This document shows, piece after piece, positions 56,241 through 64,000 of a stretch of DNA of 64,000 nt. The translations under genes and the position numbers were made by a program. The stretch is from JBCDBD01 sp039184335. Lineage in GTDB: Bacteria; Bacteroidota; Bacteroidia; Flavobacteriales; Flavobacteriaceae. Position 1 is the stretch's first letter; every line of letters begins with the position of its first letter. The DNA lies in the NCBI GenBank assembly GCA_039184335.1, contig JBCDBD010000014.1, forward strand, positions 1-64,000, given 5' to 3'. The notes below the pieces were generated by a model. It made no database searches. It worked only from the letters and a program-made list of their open reading frames with translations, and was not told the DNA's origin.

Positions 56241-56464
56241 ATGAAAATCTATGGATTTTTCTTTATGGTGGGAAACGTACCTTACAAAATGGATTGGTTG
56301 AGTACATTGTAAGAACCAATGATAGAAGTCAAATCAAGGTCTATTTTATAGATTCTTTTTATTCCATAGCCCCCTAGCATACGTATGTCTCATGTCTAAG
56401 ACCTGTTGCCAATAGTGACAGACCAATAACAGCGAATGTATAGTAAAGGTTAGTCATCCCGTAC
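56241..56464. other. Former upstream region of the nuclease gene
   Basis: About 220 bases without a gene. On the minus strand the first three bases (56241-56243) are the native ATG of the nuclease, now separated from its body. No clear -33/-7 promoter could be recognised here. Confidence 0.5.
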
Positions 56465-58681
56465 TTAACCTTTCACACTGGCAAGTTTTGTTTCGCCACT
56501 TTTGAAATTGTTCAATTTTAGGTCTTGAAGCACGTTTACAGCCTCTTCTACATAGATGTCTCTGGCCAAATCTTTATGCCAGCGGTTTCGTTTCTCTCGA
56601 AGTACGGAGTCTTTCGTAAATAAATCGGTTTCATATTTCAAAGACTCAAATGTAAGCTTGGAATCGTACTCACTTAAACTCTTAAAGTAATTCGATCTGC
56701 TCTTGGCCTTCTCTTCATCAACTTTGTAGTCTTCGTAGTTTAAAGATACCTTCGTCTCATTCTGCTGTTCTTTGAGCCATTGCGCATTTTCTTCGATCAG
56801 CTTGATTTGTAGATTGTTCTCCATGCGTTTTTTACTATTTGCAATGGTAGCCTCAAAATCAATATAACCGTTCCAAACTTCATAATCAGCAGGGGTAATC
56901 TTGTCCCAACCTAGAGGGTTCTGTTGATCACGTTCTCCCAAATCGATATAACTATACCTATCTGGCACGACAATATCACTTTTCACGCCTTCTAACTGGG
57001 TAGACCCTCCATTGATCCGATAGAATTTCTGGGTCGTCAATTTAATAGCTCCCAGATTACCATGTTCGTTGCTACGAACAATATTGTCTAAGGGAATTAC
57101 ATTTTGTACGGTTCCTTTACCAAAAGTCTGTTTACTGCCAATAACAATGGCCCTTTTGTAGTCTTGCATTGCAGCTGCCAAAATTTCAGATGCAGAGGCA
57201 GACAGTTCGTTCACCAGAATTACCAAAGGTCCCTCCCATTGAATACGCTCATCTTTATCTTCATGTACTTCCTTACGTTTTCCTGAAGACCTGACCTGTA
57301 CGATTGGGCCGTCTTTTATAAACAACCCTGCCATTTCCACGACCGTTTTCAAGGAGCCGCCACCGTTATCGCGCAAGTCTAAAATCAGTCCTTCAATGCT
57401 TTCTTCCTTCAAACGCTCAACCTCTTTTGCAACATCTGTGGCCGCATTGCGTTCTGAATAATCCTCAAAATCCACATAAAACTTGGGGAGGTTGATAATT
57501 CCGTATTTATGTTCCCCTTTTTTTACCGTAGCGGATTTTGCGTACGATTCTTCCAACATCACCACATCGCGTGTTATCGAGACCTCTTCAATGGTTCCAT
57601 CAACCCGACGTACCGTTAGGTCTACAACGGTACCCTTGGGACCTTTGATTAACTTGATGGCATCATCAAGTCGCATTCCGACAATATCAATCGGTTCTTC
57701 GCCATCTTGCCCTACCTTCAATATTTCATCGCCGACTTCAAGACTTTGGTCTCGCCAAATAGGTCCTCCAGATATAATCTCCACTATTCTTGCGCCTTCA
57801 GGTTTTTTCTGTAATCTGGCGCCAATACCTTCAAACTTACCAGACATACTGATATCAAATTTATCTTTATCATCAGGGGCAAAATAAAACGTATGGGGAT
57901 CGAATTCATCGACAATGGTGTTGATGTACTGTACAAACCAATCTTTACGCTCTAAATCGTGCACAAAGTCAAAAAACTCATCCAATGTCTTTTTGGTGGT
58001 CTCACGTGATGCAACCTCTACTTCAGCAATAGTGACATCGCCTATTTTTTGATGGTTTGTAAGGTTGATGGGCTGAGGTCTCACACCTGCACTTGCCATA
58101 TCGGCAGGCTTACCGTCAGGGCTGTTTTTTGTATATCCGGCAGTTTCTTGGACAATGTCGGTTATCTTATTGTCATACACCCCAAGTGTGTTGTATTTCA
58201 ACTGCTTTCTCCAGCGTTCTTTCAATTGCTTTTTGTTGGCCGCAAAAGGCTCTTCACGATAGTCAATGTTGATACTTTCATTCACTGTATAGTCAAAGGG
58301 GCTGTCCAAGATTTCCTTGTATATCTCTTCAGCTTCTGCCATACGTTTGATCAAACGATGGTATACCAAGTTAAAAAATGTGATTTCGGTATTCTTGATC
58401 TGATCGTCAATTTGAAACCTATATTTTTCAAATTCCTTGACATCACTCTCCAAAAAGTACCTTTTGGTGGGATCGATCACGTCAATGAAATCGTCAAAAA
58501 TATTGGAAGAAAAACTATCGTTGATATCTTTCGGCTCATAGTGCCCCTTTTCGAGCACATAGGTAATCAAGTCCAACAAAAGTTTATCCTTATCATTGGT
58601 CTCGAACGACTTGTTCGTAAAACTGCACGAGGCTACCGCAACAAGAATTACCAATAAGGCCAAGGTGAAATTCTTTTTCAT
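56465..58681 (-). CDS. prc: C-terminal processing (tail-specific) protease, S41 family
   Basis: 738 residues from the ATG at 58681, chosen because MKKNFTLALLVILVAVASC is a good lipoprotein signal; an in-frame ATG at 58747 would add 22 charged residues in front of it. The N-terminal helical domain (LLDLITYVLEKGHYEPKDIND) is followed by a PDZ domain (FEGIGARLQKKPEGARIVEIISGGPIW) and the S41 catalytic core with Ser in LSASASEILAAAM and Lys in FGKGTVQ. The C-terminal 130 residues (DUF3340-like) are basic and acidic helices. A periplasmic or outer-membrane-attached protease that cuts proteins from their C-termini. Confidence 0.95.
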   Translation of the reverse strand: MKKNFTLALLVILVAVASCSFTNKSFETNDKDKLLLDLITYVLEKGHYEPKDINDSFSSNIFDDFIDVIDPTKRYFLESDVKEFEKYRFQIDDQIKNTEITFFNLVYHRLIKRMAEAEEIYKEILDSPFDYTVNESINIDYREEPFAANKKQLKERWRKQLKYNTLGVYDNKITDIVQETAGYTKNSPDGKPADMASAGVRPQPINLTNHQKIGDVTIAEVEVASRETTKKTLDEFFDFVHDLERKDWFVQYINTIVDEFDPHTFYFAPDDKDKFDISMSGKFEGIGARLQKKPEGARIVEIISGGPIWRDQSLEVGDEILKVGQDGEEPIDIVGMRLDDAIKLIKGPKGTVVDLTVRRVDGTIEEVSITRDVVMLEESYAKSATVKKGEHKYGIINLPKFYVDFEDYSERNAATDVAKEVERLKEESIEGLILDLRDNGGGSLKTVVEMAGLFIKDGPIVQVRSSGKRKEVHEDKDERIQWEGPLVILVNELSASASEILAAAMQDYKRAIVIGSKQTFGKGTVQNVIPLDNIVRSNEHGNLGAIKLTTQKFYRINGGSTQLEGVKSDIVVPDRYSYIDLGERDQQNPLGWDKITPADYEVWNGYIDFEATIANSKKRMENNLQIKLIEENAQWLKEQQNETKVSLNYEDYKVDEEKAKSRSNYFKSLSEYDSKLTFESLKYETDLFTKDSVLREKRNRWHKDLARDIYVEEAVNVLQDLKLNNFKSGETKLASVKG

Positions 58682-58880
58682 AAAAAATAATTTTTTGGGA
58701 GCGCTGTTGGGTTGCTTTTCAGCAAACTTCATTGCATCACGCTTCATTTAAATCATTATGGATTCCCTAAGATACTGAAAAAACCATGCCAGCATCTGGT
58801 TTCGCGTTTAATTTTTTGTTAAACGCCAGAAACACCATATCCTTATGAAAAACGTATTTTTACCACATTAATTATGTGCT

Positions 58881-59660
58881 ATGGACAAACCCCTTATTCT
58901 GCTCACCAATGATGATGGTATTACAGCTCCAGGTCTCAGAGCATTGATTCAATATATGAAGGAAATTGGTGAGGTCATCGTGGTCGCCCCAGACAGTCCA
59001 CAATCTGGAATGGGCCATGCCATTACCATCGACAACACGCTTTACTCAAAAAAAGTGGTCATCGACACCGAAAAGGGAGCACCAAGTGAATATAGCTGTA
59101 GTGGCACCCCAGCTGATTGTGTAAAACTGGCGTTACAGGAAATTTTAGCCAAAAGACCCGATATCTGTGTAAGCGGCATCAACCATGGTTCGAATTCGTC
59201 TATAAATGTCATCTATTCAGGTACCATGAGTGCCGCGATTGAAGCTGGAATCGAGGGCATACCCGCCATCGGATTTTCATTGTGTGACTATTCATGGGAA
59301 GCAGATTTTAAACCTGCCGGTAGATTGATCAAAAAAATAGTCCGCGAAGCATTGCAACATGGCATTCCCAAAGGGATCGTGTTAAACGTCAACATTCCAA
59401 AGACCAAGGGTGAACAGCCCAAGGGCATAAAGGTATGCCGCCAGGCCCGAGCGAATTGGAAAGAACAATTTGATAGACGAACCAGTCCGACCGGAAAAGA
59501 ATACTATTGGCTGAGTGGGGAGTTTGAGCTAATGGACAAAGGGGAAGATACTGACGAACATGCATTGTCAAACGGTTTTGTTTCCATAGTGCCCACCCAA
59601 TTTGACCTAACGGCCCACCATGCCATTCAGCATATCAACAACTGGAATCTACATGGATAG
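58881..59660 (+). CDS. surE: 5'/3'-nucleotidase SurE
   Basis: 259 residues. The metal-binding DD at LTNDDGITAPGLRAL and Asn/Ser motifs ISGINHGSNSSINVIYSGTMSAAIEA define SurE; PDSPQSGMGHAIT follows. It hydrolyses nucleoside monophosphates. It overlaps the next gene by 8 bases and leads the run surE - membrane protein - lpxB - NlpC/P60 - comEC. Confidence 0.96.
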   Translation: MDKPLILLTNDDGITAPGLRALIQYMKEIGEVIVVAPDSPQSGMGHAITIDNTLYSKKVVIDTEKGAPSEYSCSGTPADCVKLALQEILAKRPDICVSGINHGSNSSINVIYSGTMSAAIEAGIEGIPAIGFSLCDYSWEADFKPAGRLIKKIVREALQHGIPKGIVLNVNIPKTKGEQPKGIKVCRQARANWKEQFDRRTSPTGKEYYWLSGEFELMDKGEDTDEHALSNGFVSIVPTQFDLTAHHAIQHINNWNLHG

Positions 59661-59934
59661 GAAAGAAATTTTTATAGGGTTCGTCGTCGGCATCATCGCC
59701 AATAGTTTTGGTACCATGCTCTATATTGTATTGTTTTCTGATCTAGGCATCGTCGAAACCTACCATGCCGCAGTTGCCCAAGACCACATCGGGAGCTTGC
59801 TAGCCTTGGGTGCCATCTTAAATTTGGTGGCCTTTTTTGGTTTTCTCCGTTTAAAACGTGATTATCGGGCACGAGGGGTTATGATGGCAACCTTGCTGAC
59901 CGCGATGGTCATTTTGTACTACAAAATATTCTAG
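59653..59934 (+). CDS. Small three-helix membrane protein between surE and lpxB
   Basis: 93 residues from the ATG at 59653, inside the end of surE. Three hydrophobic helices: IFIGFVVGIIANSFGTMLYIVLF, LLALGAILNLVAFFGFL and GVMMATLLTAMVILYYKIF. No family motif is known to me. Placement 1 base before lpxB suggests an envelope role. Confidence 0.8.
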   Translation: MDRKEIFIGFVVGIIANSFGTMLYIVLFSDLGIVETYHAAVAQDHIGSLLALGAILNLVAFFGFLRLKRDYRARGVMMATLLTAMVILYYKIF

Positions 59935-59935
59935 T

Positions 59936-61045
59936 ATGAGGTACTACATTATTGCGGGTGAAGCATCGGGAGACTTACACGGGTCTAACCTCATCAAGGC
60001 ACTATTTAAGAAGGATCCAAAAGCAAACATACGTTGCTGGGGAGGCAATTTGATGAAAGAAGCTGGCGGTAATCTGGCCAAGCATTACAAAGAAATGGCA
60101 TTTATGGGCTTTTTAGAAGTGCTCAAAAACCTTCCTGCTATTTTTAAAAACTTCAGTTTCTGCAAGAAAGACATTGCAGCATTCCGGCCTGATGTACTGA
60201 TCTTTATCGACTTTTCAGGTTTTAACCTGCGTATTGCCCATTGGGCCAAGGCAAAAGGGCTTAAAACCAACTATTACATATCGCCTCAAATTTGGGCCTC
60301 ACGTGAAAACAGAATTACAAATATCAAGCGTGACATCGACAAAATGTATGTCATACTTCCCTTTGAAAAAGACTTTTATGAAAAAAAACATGGCTATCCT
60401 GTCCATTTTGTGGGCCACCCCTTAATCGATGCCATTGCCAACAAAGAACTGTTGGATGAGAAAACCTTTAGGGCAGACAATGGCCTGGATTACAAAAAAC
60501 CCATAATTGCCCTTTTGCCAGGTAGTCGAAAGCAAGAAGTGCAAAAAATGCTTTCTGTTATGTTATCACTGGTCGATGATTTTGAGAGTTACCAATTTGT
60601 AATTGCGGGTGCACCGAGCCTGACCGATACGTTTTACCGTTCGTTTTTGACCGAAAACGTTGCTTATGTGTCCAATCAAACCTATTCATTGTTAAAACAC
60701 TCCCACGCAGCACTGGTCACGAGTGGCACAGCCACCCTTGAAACGGCACTATTTAAGGTGCCACAGGTAGTCTGTTACAAAGGCAACTGGATCTCATACC
60801 AAATCGCAAAGCGCATCATCACCTTGGATTTCATCTCTTTGGTCAACCTGATCATGGATAAAGAGGTGGTCAAGGAATTGATACAACATGACCTTACCAA
60901 AGCCAACCTCAAAGTAGAGCTCCAAAAAATCATGGATGGCCCAACCAGAAAACAAATACTGGCTGACTATGATAGCCTTGAAAAAAAATTGGGTGGGAAA
61001 GGAGCCAGTGAAAAAGCTGCTGCTTTAATCGTTGAAAATGCGTAA
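59936..61045 (+). CDS. lpxB: Lipid-A-disaccharide synthase LpxB
   Basis: 369 residues. IIAGEASGDLHGSNLIKAL is the LpxB N-terminal signature; FIDFSGFNLRIAHWAKAKGLKTNYYISPQIWASRENR and ALLPGSRKQEV with VTSGTATLETALFKVPQVVCYK follow as in GT19 enzymes. It joins UDP-diacylglucosamine to lipid X to form the lipid A disaccharide backbone, on the inner membrane face. Confidence 0.97.
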   Translation: MRYYIIAGEASGDLHGSNLIKALFKKDPKANIRCWGGNLMKEAGGNLAKHYKEMAFMGFLEVLKNLPAIFKNFSFCKKDIAAFRPDVLIFIDFSGFNLRIAHWAKAKGLKTNYYISPQIWASRENRITNIKRDIDKMYVILPFEKDFYEKKHGYPVHFVGHPLIDAIANKELLDEKTFRADNGLDYKKPIIALLPGSRKQEVQKMLSVMLSLVDDFESYQFVIAGAPSLTDTFYRSFLTENVAYVSNQTYSLLKHSHAALVTSGTATLETALFKVPQVVCYKGNWISYQIAKRIITLDFISLVNLIMDKEVVKELIQHDLTKANLKVELQKIMDGPTRKQILADYDSLEKKLGGKGASEKAAALIVENA

Positions 61046-61075
61046 TTTTAATCACCAAGAAGAAATTTTTCTTGG

Positions 61076-61621
61076 ATGTCACAAAAAATCAGCTGTCTTT
61101 TTCTCTTTCTCTTGTTGGCGAGTTCATGTGTAGTGAAAAAAAAGACCACATATAGCAAAACCAGAACAGTCTCGGTCAAAGCAAACGAAGAAACCACAGC
61201 CCCAAAAAAAAATCCAAAAAAGAAAACGCGAAAGAATACCAAGGCAGATGCTGTAATCACTACTGCTTTGACGTATTCGGGAGTACGCTACAGCTATGGG
61301 GGCACTACAAGAAAAGGAATGGACTGTTCTGGGCTACTGTACGTATCTTTCAAACAAAATGATATCCCTTTTCCAAGAGTATCCCATGAAATGGCCAATG
61401 AGGGAAGGAAAATACCGGTCAAAAATGTGCAAAAGGGCGATTTACTCTTTTTTAAGACCAGTAAAAAAGGCAAACGGGTCAATCATGTTGGGCTAGTGGT
61501 CGATGTTGTCGGAAATGATATCAAGTTTATCCATTCCACAACGTCTAGGGGGGTTATAGTATCTTCCCTTCGAGAAGGTTTTTGGAACCATTCCTTCGTC
61601 AAGGCTACCCGAATTTTGTAA
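61076..61621 (+). CDS. NlpC/P60 (C40) cell-wall hydrolase, lipoprotein
   Basis: 181 residues. MSQKISCLFLFLLLASSC is a lipoprotein signal; a lysine-rich linker (about 20-58) follows, then the NlpC/P60 domain with the catalytic Cys in KGMDCSGLLYVSF, His in RVNHVGLVVDV and the third residue in FIHSTTSRG. It probably cleaves D-Glu-gamma-meso-Dap bonds in peptidoglycan. The TAA overlaps the next ATG by 1 base. Confidence 0.93.
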   Translation: MSQKISCLFLFLLLASSCVVKKKTTYSKTRTVSVKANEETTAPKKNPKKKTRKNTKADAVITTALTYSGVRYSYGGTTRKGMDCSGLLYVSFKQNDIPFPRVSHEMANEGRKIPVKNVQKGDLLFFKTSKKGKRVNHVGLVVDVVGNDIKFIHSTTSRGVIVSSLREGFWNHSFVKATRIL

Positions 61622-63624
61622 TGCATCTTTTCAAGTTTATCTCCGTTAAACTCACAATAGCCCTAATTTTGGGCATTGTTATCGGCTTCTACGCCCAAAT
61701 CGGCCTTTCATATCCTTTTCTTGTACTGTTTTTTCTCTTATTGGCCATTGCCATGGGCCTACAAAAAAGAAATGGCCTTCCATTTTTTGAAGGGCTAGCT
61801 GTATTGACCACAGTGGCACTGGGTATCTTTGTCGTTACACTATCACAGTCCAAATACCTTTCCTCACACTATACCAAACAGCAATCAACTGAAAATGCGA
61901 CTTGGGAACTTAAAGTTACGGCCATTGTAAAACCTACGACATATTACCGACGCTATCTCGTCAAGGCCATGAGCATTGACCACCAAAAAGTAACGGGAAC
62001 CTTGTTGCTGAACAGCCCTTTGGATATCGAAAACCTGCAAATTGATGATGAACTTGTAGTAGTGGGCACTATCAGCAGTATTGCCGCTCCTCGTAACCCA
62101 CACCAATTCAATTACAAAAGCCATCTGGAAAAGAAAGGCATCTATCACCAAATTCACACCCATACCGGAAGGTACTTGAAAGCACCGCAACCCGCTATGA
62201 CTGTTTTTGGCATTGCGCAACAGTATCGACAACAACTTATAGAAAAATTACAGAAAGAAAGCTTTGGCAAAAATGAACTTTCCATCATCCAGGCACTGCT
62301 TTTAGGGCAACGGAACGATATCTCAGCGGAAACTTATACCAACTACAAAGATGCGGGTGCTGTTCATATTTTGGCTATTTCAGGTTTACATATCGGTATC
62401 TTTTTACTTTTGCTCCAATTTTTTCTGAAACCGATGGAACGCATTCGATATGGAAAGCCCCTAAAGTTAGTTCTCATCGTTGCCCTATTGTGGGCATTTG
62501 CTTTTTTATCAGGACTTTCGCCTTCAGTGGTCCGTGCAGTGACCATGTTCTCGTTTTTGGCCTATGCCCTTCATTTAAATCGCCCGACCAATACCTTTAA
62601 CACCATTGCCCTTTCGATGTTCTTTATTTTACTGGTAAATCCCCTGTTTTTGTTTCAGGTGGGTTTTCAAATGAGTTATGCTGCGGTCTTTTCAATTGTT
62701 TGGCTTCATCCTAAACTACAACGGTTTTGGTATCCTGATCATCGGTTGGCACGAAAAATATGGCAACTGTTTTCGGTCAGTATTGCCGCCCAACTGGGAG
62801 TGTTGCCCATAAGCTTATTTTATTTTCATCAATTTCCGGCCCTATTTTTTATTTCAAACCTACTGATAGTTCCCTTTTTGGGAATTTTATTGGGGTTCGG
62901 GATTTTAGTCCTTTTACTTACTTCGTTCGGTATACTCCCAAAATTCCTGGCCTTAACCTATAATTTCATGATAGGTGCCATGAACACCGTTGTTGAGTGG
63001 GTCGCCCAGCAAGAATCTTTTGTATTCAGGGACATTTCTTTTGATGGCGTACAATTGACCATTGCCTATTTTTTGATCATTGCATTGGTGCATGCCTGTT
63101 CACGACCCAACTTTAGAAACATTGCATTTACCATGGCAGGAGTGATTACCCTTCAAAGCTGGGCACTGTACCAGCAAGTGCAACTACGGAAAAATGAAAC
63201 TGTAGTTGTAGCCCATCAAACGGCCAATTCCATATTGATACATCAAAAGGGCAACCATTTACAGGTATACAGCACAAAAGAAAACAAGGCTGACCAAATC
63301 ATCAGCGATTATAAAATAGCGGAACGGATTGTTACCATAGCCCATTCACCACTCCAAAACAGCTATGTTTTCAATGGCAAAACACTGTTTGTAATGGACA
63401 GTACAAAAGTCTATCCCCCCAAAGTGGATTATTTGCTGTTGACCCAATCACCCAAAATCAATTTATCAAGGCTTTTAGACCGTATTGCACCCGATCTGAT
63501 CATCGCTGATGGAAGCAATTATAGCAGTACTGTACGTCTATGGAAAGAGACTTGCTTAAACAAGAAAATTGCTTTTCATGCCACTGCAGAAAAGGGTGCT
63601 TTTTGTTTCGAAAATATTGAATGA
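61621..63624 (+). CDS. comEC: ComEC/Rec2-family membrane protein
   Basis: 667 residues from the ATG at 61621, which shares one base with the preceding stop. An N-terminal membrane region with a DUF4131-like soluble domain (about 95-195) precedes the competence domain: LQKESFGKNELSIIQALLLGQRNDI ... AGAVHILAISGLHIGIFLLLL and about eight helices. The final 150 residues resemble a metallo-beta-lactamase-like fold in strand pattern, but no HxHxDH zinc motif is present. Imports single-stranded DNA in competent bacteria; without the nuclease motif it may be pore only. Confidence 0.88.
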   Translation: MHLFKFISVKLTIALILGIVIGFYAQIGLSYPFLVLFFLLLAIAMGLQKRNGLPFFEGLAVLTTVALGIFVVTLSQSKYLSSHYTKQQSTENATWELKVTAIVKPTTYYRRYLVKAMSIDHQKVTGTLLLNSPLDIENLQIDDELVVVGTISSIAAPRNPHQFNYKSHLEKKGIYHQIHTHTGRYLKAPQPAMTVFGIAQQYRQQLIEKLQKESFGKNELSIIQALLLGQRNDISAETYTNYKDAGAVHILAISGLHIGIFLLLLQFFLKPMERIRYGKPLKLVLIVALLWAFAFLSGLSPSVVRAVTMFSFLAYALHLNRPTNTFNTIALSMFFILLVNPLFLFQVGFQMSYAAVFSIVWLHPKLQRFWYPDHRLARKIWQLFSVSIAAQLGVLPISLFYFHQFPALFFISNLLIVPFLGILLGFGILVLLLTSFGILPKFLALTYNFMIGAMNTVVEWVAQQESFVFRDISFDGVQLTIAYFLIIALVHACSRPNFRNIAFTMAGVITLQSWALYQQVQLRKNETVVVAHQTANSILIHQKGNHLQVYSTKENKADQIISDYKIAERIVTIAHSPLQNSYVFNGKTLFVMDSTKVYPPKVDYLLLTQSPKINLSRLLDRIAPDLIIADGSNYSSTVRLWKETCLNKKIAFHATAEKGAFCFENIE

Positions 63625-64000
63625 TCAATGTACATTGCCCATCAAACGTTTCATCAAAGGGGCAAAGATGATGACTGCTGCTCCGGCTACCAACGCATAG
63701 AGGGCAATCAATCGAAAGCCATCTAAATAGACATTGAGCGTGTCAAGCCCCCCAATATTGCTATCGGTACTTTCAATGGCCAACTGTTTTGAAATAAAGC
63801 CCACTATTTGAAAAGCAAAGGCTGACGACAAAAACCAAACACCCATCATAAAGGCCACAATGCGCTTTGGTGAAAGATCGGTAATTTTGGATAGCCCTAC
63901 CGGAGACATAAACAATTCACCTACCGATAAAATAAAATACAGCCACAAAAGATAAGAGAAAGGTACCATGCCATTTTCATCGGCTGCTGCACCACTCAAT
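63625..64000 (-). CDS. POT/PTR-family peptide transporter, C-terminal part
   Basis: The frame is open to the right edge, so only the last 125 residues or so are present. LWLYFILSVGELFMSPVGLSKITDLSPKRIVAFMMGVWFLSSAFAFQIVGFI matches helices 10-11 of proton-coupled oligopeptide transporters, followed by a final helix and the tail KRLMGNVH. Imports di- and tripeptides with protons. Its stop is adjacent to that of the convergent comEC gene. Confidence 0.88.
   Translation of the reverse strand, partial: LSGAAADENGMVPFSYLLWLYFILSVGELFMSPVGLSKITDLSPKRIVAFMMGVWFLSSAFAFQIVGFISKQLAIESTDSNIGGLDTLNVYLDGFRLIALYALVAGAAVIIFAPLMKRLMGNVH

Noticed and set aside
56054..56242. Minus-strand open frame starting MKNNPWCIL
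   Set aside because: It is the displaced native ATG of the nuclease followed by three target codons and then antisense IS sequence; it has no coding history.

Overview
The window is a gene-dense, moderately AT-rich chromosomal segment from a member of the Bacteroidota, almost certainly Flavobacteriaceae. Support comes from a complete gldK-gldL-gldM-gldN block (gliding motility / type IX secretion core), a SusC/SusD pair, DUF983, GldN-adjacent FAD oxidoreductase, a HYC_CC_PP-type protein, and several TAnnTTTG-type -7 promoter boxes with few Shine-Dalgarno sequences. Genus cannot be fixed from sequence alone; a marine Muricauda/Maribacter-like flavobacterium is a guess. I saw no tRNA, rRNA, CRISPR array or prophage.

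Layout. 1-83: tail of an unknown gene with its terminator, then about 470 bases with no convincing gene. 555-2393: pyruvate-kinase-like protein. 2440-14533: a sugar/alcohol oxidation and uptake locus. Here an AraC regulator, a GMC oxidoreductase and its Tat-exported small subunit run leftward, and SusC, SusD and a large FG-GAP/ASPIC-UnbV lipoprotein run rightward from a shared 400-base control region with a separated 13-base inverted repeat. 14556-21932 (minus): an efflux operon of adaptor, RND pump, TolC-like channel, a tiny CPXCG protein and an MFS transporter. 22090-26539: plant-type LRR protein, ABC-F ATPase, DUF983 protein, FAD oxidoreductase. 26620-35012 (minus): topA, a ureohydrolase-fold protein that has lost metal ligands, then gldKLMN. 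35132-36409: LVIVD-repeat lipoprotein.

36550-43145 (plus): miaB, a sigma-54 activator, lptE, a TPR-like protein and secG, followed by groES-groEL. 43197-46619 (minus): a compact five-gene set with heavy-metal-associated domains, likely metal handling. 46744-54490 (plus): GAF protein, purH, and the rod-shape/elongasome cluster mreB-mreC-mreD-PBP2-rodA. 54487-56240: a nuclease gene whose start has been hit by an IS982-family element with an exact 8-base target duplication; the insertion replaced the ATG with a GTG formed across the junction, and the element's own transposase is broken by an internal deletion. 56465-58681: C-terminal processing protease. 58881-63624 (plus): surE, a small membrane protein, lpxB, an NlpC/P60 lipoprotein and a comEC-like gene in one tight run. 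63625-64000: C-terminal part of a POT-family peptide transporter running off the window.

Most of the window is ordinary flavobacterial core genome. The parts that deserve a second look are the IS junction that rebuilds a start codon, the metal-associated operon with an HMA-MauE fusion, the ligand-poor arginase homologue between topA and gldK, the four-cysteine GMC dehydrogenase beside a SusCD system, and the receiver-less sigma-54 activator inside an envelope-biogenesis operon.
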